Shown: one piece after another, positions 22,344-27,301 of the stretch
Layout of the letters: each line of letters begins with the position of its first letter
How positions within the stretch are numbered: position 1 is the first letter of the stretch
Source: Ruminococcus sp. AM22-13
Lineage (GTDB): Bacteria; Bacillota; Clostridia; Lachnospirales; Lachnospiraceae
DNA: 27,301 nucleotides
Direction of reading: 5' to 3'
Assembly (NCBI RefSeq): GCF_003471165.1
Contig: NZ_QRIL01000038.1
Coordinates: 1-27,301 of the forward strand
Program-made: the position numbers and the translations under genes
The notes under the pieces: generated by a model
Seen by the model: the letters and a program-made list of their open reading frames with translations, nothing else
The model's database searches: none
Told to the model about the DNA's origin: nothing

Positions 22344-23384
22344 ATGATTAAAGCAGGAATTATCGGTGCCACAGGATATGCAGGTAACGAGATCGTGAGA
22401 CTGCTTCTGGGACATAAAGATGTGGAAATTGCGTGGTATGGTTCAAGAAGTTATATTGACCAGAAATATTCAGATGTTTACCAGAACTTTTTTAAACTGG
22501 TAGATGCCAAATGTATGGATGATAATATGGAAGCATTAGCTGATGAAGTGGATGTGATCTTTACAGCAACTCCGCAGGGACTTTGTGCTTCTTTAATTAA
22601 TGAAGGAATTCTTTCCAAAGCGAAGGTAATCGACCTGAGTGCGGATTTCCGTATTAAAGATGTGAAGAAATATGAGAAATGGTATGGTATCGAGCATAAA
22701 GCTCCACAGTTTATTGATGAGGCGGTTTATGGTTTATGTGAGATTAACCGTGAGGATATCAAGAAAGCCAGACTGATCGCGAATCCGGGATGTTATCCGA
22801 CATGTTCTACACTTTCTATTTATCCGCTGATCAAAGAGGGACTGATCGATCCGTCTACCATTATTATTGATGCGAAGTCCGGTACTTCAGGAGCTGGACG
22901 TGGAGCGAAGGTTGCTAATCTTTTCTGCGAAGTGAATGAGAATATCAAGGCTTATGGTGTTGCAAGTCACAGACATACACCTGAGATTGAGGATCAGCTT
23001 GGTTATGCGTGCGGTAAGGAAGTGCTGATTAATTTTACACCTCATCTGATTCCTATGAACCGTGGTATTCTGGTGACTGCTTATGCTTCTCTGACTAAGG
23101 ATGTTTCTTATGAAGAAGTAAAGGCAGTTTATGATAAGTATTATGAGAAGGAGACTTTCGTTCGTGTGCTTGATAAGGATGTTTGTCCGCAGACTAAGTG
23201 CGTGGAGGGAAGTAATTATGTGGATGTGAACTTTAAGATTGATCCGAGAACTCACAGAGTTATTATGATGGGGGCTATGGATAATCTGGTTAAAGGTGCT
23301 GCAGGACAGGCTGTGCAGAATATGAATCTGATGTTTGGGTTCAAGGAATCTGAAGGTCTGTTGCAGGTGCCGATGTGTCCGTGA
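22344..23384 (+). CDS. argC: N-acetyl-gamma-glutamyl-phosphate reductase
   Basis: Third step of ornithine synthesis: NADPH-dependent reduction of N-acetylglutamyl phosphate to the semialdehyde. 346 residues. The Rossmann nucleotide-binding loop is GIIGATGYAGNE (5-16). The catalytic Cys is C150 in ANPGCYPTC. The His-bearing segment GVASHRHTPEIEDQ and the closing GAAGQAVQNMNLMFG are both family hallmarks. ATG 22344 is chosen because GGAGG (22331-22335) is 8 bases away; the in-frame ATG at 22329 overlaps that site. First gene of argC-J-B-D. Confidence 0.97.
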   Translation: MIKAGIIGATGYAGNEIVRLLLGHKDVEIAWYGSRSYIDQKYSDVYQNFFKLVDAKCMDDNMEALADEVDVIFTATPQGLCASLINEGILSKAKVIDLSADFRIKDVKKYEKWYGIEHKAPQFIDEAVYGLCEINREDIKKARLIANPGCYPTCSTLSIYPLIKEGLIDPSTIIIDAKSGTSGAGRGAKVANLFCEVNENIKAYGVASHRHTPEIEDQLGYACGKEVLINFTPHLIPMNRGILVTAYASLTKDVSYEEVKAVYDKYYEKETFVRVLDKDVCPQTKCVEGSNYVDVNFKIDPRTHRVIMMGAMDNLVKGAAGQAVQNMNLMFGFKESEGLLQVPMCP

Positions 23385-23390
23385 TAGATT

Positions 23391-23615
23391 AATGGGAAGG
23401 GACGCTCCGGAAATTATTTGTTTTTGAACGCGGTTTCGGGGCTTAGTAACTCTAAGTGTTCAGAAATTTGCTAAAAGCGTGGAAAAAAAGCTCAAACTCG
23501 CTGCGCTCAGACAGTGAGCTTTTTTTCCACAACGCAAATTCCTGAGCACTAAGAGTTACTACAGTCCCTGCAAATGCGTTCAAAAACAAATAATTTCCGG
23601 AGCTGACTTTTCCCA
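23391..23615. repeat. Long palindromic repeat element in the argC-argJ gap
   Basis: A self-complementary element of about 225 bases. The outer arms 23404-23431 and 23576-23603 are perfect 28-base complements, extended outward by ATGGGAA/TTCCCAT. The middle arms (about 23447-23472 and 23536-23561) match at 23 of 26 positions. The inner arms GTGGAAAAAAAGCTCA and TGAGCTTTTTTTCCAC (16 bases) are perfect and close on a loop containing CTCGCTGCGCTCAGACAG. Transcribed, it would fold into one long hairpin and could terminate or be cut by RNase III. It encodes no protein. A half copy is at 20445-20580, so it is a dispersed, MITE-like family. Confidence 0.85.
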
Positions 23616-23690
23616 TGAACTGGTTGGGCGACTGCGCAGGGGACCTGCGGCAGTCTGGGGAAGTTGTGGAAATGTAAGGAGGATTTGATT

Positions 23691-24914
23691 ATGAAGATTA
23701 TAGAGGGCGGCGTTACGGCGGCTAAGGGATTTAAGGCAGCGGCTGCTGCGGCTGAGATTAAGTATAAGGGCAGAACGGATATGGCTATGGTTTACAGTGA
23801 GGTGCCTTGTGTGGCTGCGGGGACTTTTACTACGAATGTGGTGAAGGCTGCGCCTGTTAAATGGGATCAGGATATTGTTTATAATCATCCGTCTGCGCAG
23901 GTGGTGATCTGTAACAGTGGTATTGCCAATGCATGTACTGGTGCAGAAGGGTATGGTTATTGTAAGGAGACTGCGGCTGCGGCTGCGGAGGTTTTGAATG
24001 TGGCTGCGGACAGTGTGCTGGTTGCTTCTACCGGTGTTATTGGTATGCAGGTTCCGATTGACCGTATTAAGAATGGTGTGAAGATGATGGCTCCGAAGCT
24101 GGATGGTTCTCTGGAGGCAGGTACTGAGGCTGCGAAGGCGATTATGACTACTGATACTAGGAAGAAGGAAGTTGCTGTTCAGGTTGAGATTGGTGGTAAA
24201 ACTGTTACGATTGGTGGTATGTGTAAGGGCTCGGGTATGATTCATCCGAATATGTGCACCATGCTTGGTTTTGTGACTACGGATGCGAAGATTTCCAAGA
24301 AGATGCTGCAGGAGGCATTAAGTGAGGATGTTAAGGATACCTACAATATGGTTTCTGTTGATGGAGATACTTCTACCAATGATACAGTGCTTCTTTTGGC
24401 CAATGGTCTGGCTGAGAATCCGGAGATCACAGAGAAGGGTGAGGATTACCAGACCTTCAAGGCTGCGCTGAATTATATTAATACTACTCTGGCGAAGAAG
24501 ATTGCAGGTGATGGAGAGGGTGCGACTGCACTGTTTGAGGTCAAGATCATTGGTGCAGAGTCTAAGGAACAGGCGGTTACACTGAGTAAGTCTGTTGTTA
24601 CTTCTTCTCTGACAAAGGCTGCTATCTACGGACATGATGCAAACTGGGGAAGAATCCTGTGTGCTATGGGATATTCCGGTGCGAAGTTTGATCCTGAGAA
24701 GGTGGATCTGTTCTTTGAGAGTAAGGCTGGTAAGATTCAGATTATCGAGAATGGTGTGGCTGTGGATTACAGTGAAGAAGAGGCAACGAAGATTCTTTCT
24801 GAGGAAGCTGTCACAGCAATTGCTGATGTGAAGATGGGTGATGCTACAGCAACTGCATGGGGCTGTGACCTGACCTATGATTATATAAAAATCAATGCAG
24901 ATTATCGTTCATAA
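23691..24914 (+). CDS. argJ: Bifunctional ornithine acetyltransferase / N-acetylglutamate synthase
   Basis: Moves the acetyl group from N-acetylornithine to glutamate, making ornithine while regenerating acetylglutamate; some members also use acetyl-CoA. 407 residues. The precursor cleaves itself before a Thr nucleophile in KGSGMIHPNMC-T (T190); the residue before it is Cys here, where many homologues have Ala. The N-terminal VAAGTFTTN and CNSGIANACTG segments form the active site with it, and the oxyanion residues are in VASTGVIG. AAGGAGG precedes ATG 23691. The palindromic element separates it from argC, and a small GACTGC/GCAGTC hairpin (23630-23655) precedes its ribosome site. Codon use is somewhat richer in GC-ending alanine and glycine codons than in its neighbours. 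Confidence 0.97.
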   Translation: MKIIEGGVTAAKGFKAAAAAAEIKYKGRTDMAMVYSEVPCVAAGTFTTNVVKAAPVKWDQDIVYNHPSAQVVICNSGIANACTGAEGYGYCKETAAAAAEVLNVAADSVLVASTGVIGMQVPIDRIKNGVKMMAPKLDGSLEAGTEAAKAIMTTDTRKKEVAVQVEIGGKTVTIGGMCKGSGMIHPNMCTMLGFVTTDAKISKKMLQEALSEDVKDTYNMVSVDGDTSTNDTVLLLANGLAENPEITEKGEDYQTFKAALNYINTTLAKKIAGDGEGATALFEVKIIGAESKEQAVTLSKSVVTSSLTKAAIYGHDANWGRILCAMGYSGAKFDPEKVDLFFESKAGKIQIIENGVAVDYSEEEATKILSEEAVTAIADVKMGDATATAWGCDLTYDYIKINADYRS

Positions 24915-24960
24915 CAAAATCCTGTGAATAAGGATGATTTTAACCGAATCAGGTAAGTCT

Positions 24961-24996
24961 CCTGCTTTAATTGCGAAAAGCAATAAGCAGTGGATG
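24961..24996. repeat. Palindrome shared with 10526-10563
   Basis: CCTGCTTTAATTGC-GAAAA-GCAATAAGCAG followed by TGGATG matches the palindrome at 10529-10564 in arm, loop size and flank, differing at about seven of 36 positions. Here it has no T-run and lies between argJ and argB, 35 bases before the argB start. Confidence 0.55.
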
Positions 24997-25030
24997 AAGA
25001 ACAGACATTGACTGGAAAAAGGAGAGAATA

Positions 25031-25927
25031 ATGGTTAATCAGAAATATTTGGACAAGGCGGAGGTGCTGATCGAGGCGCTTCCTTATATTCAGAGATTTA
25101 ATCGTAAGATTGTGGTTGTAAAGTACGGCGGAAGTGCCATGCTGGATGATGAGCTGAAGAAGAATGTTATCAAGGACGTTGTTCTTCTGAAGCTGGTTGG
25201 TTTTAAACCGATTATTGTTCATGGTGGTGGTAAGGAAATCAGCCGCTGGGTTGGCAAGGTTGGTATGGAGCCGAAATTTATCAATGGTCTTCGTGTAACA
25301 GATAAAGATACTATGGAGATCGCAGAGATGGTTCTTGCGAAGGTGAATAAGGAACTGGTTGCCATGGTGGAATCTCTCGGCGTAAATGCTGTAGGTATCA
25401 GCGGTAAAGATGGTGGTCTGCTGAAATGCCGCAAGAAACAGACAGAGGGCGGAGACATTGGATTTGTAGGCGAGGTTACAAAGGTTGAGCCGAAGATCCT
25501 GGAAGATCTTCTGGAGAAAGATTTCCTGCCGATCATTTTCCCGGTAGGCTATGATGATAATTTTGCTACTTATAATATTAATGCAGATGATGCGGCGTGT
25601 GCCATTGCAGAGGCTGTTCATGCCGAGAAACTGGCATTTCTTTCTGACATTGAAGGCGTTTATAAGGATAAAGATGATCCCTCCAGTCTGATCTCTGAGC
25701 TTCATGTAGATGAGGCTGAGAAACTTATCAGTGACGGTTATGTAGGCGGAGGTATGATTCCGAAGCTGAAAAACTGTATTGATGCCATTGAAGAAGGTGT
25801 TAAAAGAGTACATATCCTTGACGGAAGAATTCCTCACAGTTTACTGCTGGAAATCTTTACAAACAAAGGTATTGGTACTGCAATCTTAAGAGAAGACGGG
25901 GAGAAATATTATAATGAACATGAATGA
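25031..25927 (+). CDS. argB: N-acetylglutamate kinase
   Basis: Second step of ornithine synthesis: ATP-dependent phosphorylation of N-acetylglutamate, usually the arginine-inhibited step. 298 residues. The N-terminal helix [15 protein letters not shown] is the mobile helix that marks arginine-sensitive hexameric members. VVKYGGSAM and VHGGGKEI form the ATP-phosphate and substrate loops, NINADDAA binds acetylglutamate, and [10 protein letters not shown] continues the nucleotide site. AAAAGGAGAG precedes the ATG. Its 3' end overlaps argD by 14 bases, so the two are coupled. Feedback inhibition by arginine is inferred from the N-helix. Confidence 0.97.
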   Translation: MVNQKYLDKAEVLIEALPYIQRFNRKIVVVKYGGSAMLDDELKKNVIKDVVLLKLVGFKPIIVHGGGKEISRWVGKVGMEPKFINGLRVTDKDTMEIAEMVLAKVNKELVAMVESLGVNAVGISGKDGGLLKCRKKQTEGGDIGFVGEVTKVEPKILEDLLEKDFLPIIFPVGYDDNFATYNINADDAACAIAEAVHAEKLAFLSDIEGVYKDKDDPSSLISELHVDEAEKLISDGYVGGGMIPKLKNCIDAIEEGVKRVHILDGRIPHSLLLEIFTNKGIGTAILREDGEKYYNEHE

Positions 25928-27104
25928 ACAGATGAAGGAATCAGAAGAGAATATCCTTCACACTTATAATCGTTTTCCTGTTGTTTTTGAAAAAGGACAG
26001 GGATGTTATTTATATGATTCCGAGGGAAAGGAATATCTGGATTTTGCAGCAGGTATCGCTGTAAATTCTCTGGGATATCATTATCCGGGATATGACGAAG
26101 CATTAAAAGATCAGATTGATAAGCTGATGCATATTTCCAATTTATATTATAATGAACCGATTATCGAGGCAGGTGCGAAGCTGGTAAAGGCAAGCAAAAT
26201 GAGCAAGGCATTCTTTACCAACAGTGGTACGGAAGCAATCGAAGGTGCTTTAAAAGCTGCTAAGAAATATGCATATGTACGTGACGGACATGCAGACCAT
26301 GAGATCATTGCAATGAACCATTCCTTCCATGGAAGAAGTATCGGTGCTCTTTCTGTAACAGGAACTGCTCATTACAGAGAGCCGTTTGAGCCGCTGATGG
26401 GTGGTGTGAAGTTTGCAGATTTCAATGATCTGGAGAGTGTAAAAGCTCAGATCACAGATAAGACCTGTGCAATTATTACTGAGGTTGTTCAGGGTGAGGG
26501 CGGTATCTACCCGGCGAAGAGAGAATTTCTGGAAGGTCTGCGCCAGATCTGTGATGAGAAGGATATTATGCTGATCTTTGATGAGATTCAGTGTGGTATG
26601 GGAAGAACCGGTTATTATTTTGCATGGCAGGCATATGGTGTACAGCCGGATATTATGACAAGTGCCAAGGCTCTTGGCTGCGGTGTGCCGGTTGGCGCAT
26701 TTGTATTAAGTGAGAAAGCTGCCAAAGCTTCTCTGGAGCCTGGAGATCATGGTACTACTTACGGAGGAAACCCGTTTGTATGTGCTGCAGTCAGCAAGGT
26801 ATTTGAGATTTATGAGAATGATAAGATCATTGAACATGTACAGGAAATGACTCCATATCTGGAACATAAACTGGATGAAATTGTTGCGAAACATGAATGC
26901 GCTGCAACAAGACGAGGCATGGGCTTCATGCAGGGAATCGTGATCCAGGGCCGCCCTGTAGGTGAAGTTGTAAAGGCTGCGCTGGCAAAAGGACTGCTGG
27001 TGATCTCCGCAGGCAGTGATGTACTGAGAATCGTACCTCCGCTTGTGATCACAAAAGAACATATCGATAAGATGGCTTCAATTCTGGATGAGTGTATGGA
27101 ATAA
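25914..27104 (+). CDS. argD: Acetylornithine aminotransferase
   Basis: Fourth step of ornithine synthesis: PLP-dependent transfer of an amino group from glutamate to N-acetylglutamate semialdehyde. 396 residues, fold-type I class III aminotransferase. It opens [34 protein letters not shown] binds the cofactor phosphate; [13 protein letters not shown] carries the PLP-pyridine Asp; and the Schiff-base lysine is K252 in [14 protein letters not shown]. The start at 25914 lies inside argB, 10 bases after GGGGAG; another ATG at 25920 is possible. Last gene of argC-J-B-D before a terminator. Some members also act in lysine synthesis. Confidence 0.97.
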   Translation: MNMNEQMKESEENILHTYNRFPVVFEKGQGCYLYDSEGKEYLDFAAGIAVNSLGYHYPGYDEALKDQIDKLMHISNLYYNEPIIEAGAKLVKASKMSKAFFTNSGTEAIEGALKAAKKYAYVRDGHADHEIIAMNHSFHGRSIGALSVTGTAHYREPFEPLMGGVKFADFNDLESVKAQITDKTCAIITEVVQGEGGIYPAKREFLEGLRQICDEKDIMLIFDEIQCGMGRTGYYFAWQAYGVQPDIMTSAKALGCGVPVGAFVLSEKAAKASLEPGDHGTTYGGNPFVCAAVSKVFEIYENDKIIEHVQEMTPYLEHKLDEIVAKHECAATRRGMGFMQGIVIQGRPVGEVVKAALAKGLLVISAGSDVLRIVPPLVITKEHIDKMASILDECME

Positions 27105-27121
27105 TTTTTCAAACACGCTCT

Positions 27122-27155
27122 AAGGCTGTTGCGTTTTGCAATGGCCTTCTTTTTT
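27122..27155 (+). terminator. Terminator of the argCJBD operon
   Basis: AAGGCTGTTGC (27122-27132) pairs with GCAATGGCCTT (27138-27148) using two G-T pairs, followed by a T-run to 27155. The remaining 146 bases to the window edge hold no gene I can support. Confidence 0.9.
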
Positions 27156-27301
27156 ACAGAAGATATAATTGATATACAATACAGGAATATATGGATGAAT
27201 TTTAGTTGTTGTTTTGGGAACAAGTTTAACAACCGTAGCAAGAATTTCCTCACCTCTATAGGTGATGGGATGAATTGCACATTCGAGCATGTCTGCTCAA
27301 A

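Noticed and set aside
23391..23615. Insertion sequence
   Set aside because: There is no transposase frame; only a non-coding palindrome with terminal inverted repeats.
23580..24245. 221-codon minus-strand frame over argJ
   Set aside because: Its Ser/Arg/His/Asn/Thr-rich composition is an antisense shadow of argJ codon bias.
27120..27290. Minus-strand reading frame of 56 codons at the right edge
   Set aside because: It has no ribosome site, runs through the argD terminator and matches no family I know.

Overview
The window reads like a chromosomal segment of a Gram-positive, moderately AT-rich Clostridia species. Strong AGGAGG ribosome sites, TTGACA/TATAAT-type promoters, a sigma-70-like protein without region 4, BMP-family nucleoside transport and AhrC/ArgR-type operators suggest a gut Lachnospiraceae (Blautia/Dorea/Ruminococcus-like). 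This is inference from protein style, not a database match. I see no phage genes, transposase, CRISPR array, rRNA or tRNA.

Layout. (1) 1-1830: the 3' end of an unidentified gene, a truncated sigma-70-like protein, a block of stacked hairpins ending in a strong terminator, and a flavodoxin-fold reductase with its own promoter. (2) 1993-3617: uridine phosphorylase, convergent with a pair of half-size DMT (YdcZ/DUF606) membrane proteins. (3) 4037-10466: an ADP-ribosylglycohydrolase-family protein translationally coupled to a BMP (PnrA-like) binding protein, a hairpin-rich 347-base gap, then the ATPase and two permeases of a nucleoside ABC importer. (4) 10582-13698: a PfkB-family kinase on the opposite strand, a purine-type amidohydrolase/deaminase and DeoD purine nucleoside phosphorylase. 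(5) 13864-15427: a DtxR-family metal-dependent regulator and an EamA exporter. (6) 15675-18640, minus strand: a consensus promoter, a guanine-class purine riboswitch, guanine deaminase and an AzgA-type purine permease. (7) 18664-20430: a BlaI/MecI-like regulator with a helically phased TTACA array at its promoter, and an AI-2E-family membrane protein. (8) 20445-27155: arginine biosynthesis, with argG divergent from argC-argJ-argB-argD across a region holding several ARG-box palindromes, and a long palindromic element inserted between argC and argJ.

How the genes fit together. Regions 2-4 and 6 form a nucleoside and purine salvage/catabolism district: importer, then phosphorolysis (Udp, DeoD), then deamination (amidohydrolase, GuaD), with base uptake (AzgA-type) and probable sugar or nucleoside phosphorylation (PfkB). 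The ADP-ribosylglycohydrolase as first gene of the importer operon is the most unusual element and hints at salvage of ADP-ribose- or NAD-derived nucleosides. The arg genes make ornithine from glutamate by the acetyl-cycling route (ArgJ) and citrulline to argininosuccinate (ArgG); argF and argH are not in the window.

Non-coding highlights: a two-copy palindromic repeat family (intact 23391-23615, truncated 20445-20580), a second small palindrome shared by 10526-10563 and 24961-24996, two hairpin-rich intergenic blocks (857-1068, 6586-6932), and the riboswitch upstream of guaD, whose layout permits an ON-switch reading.
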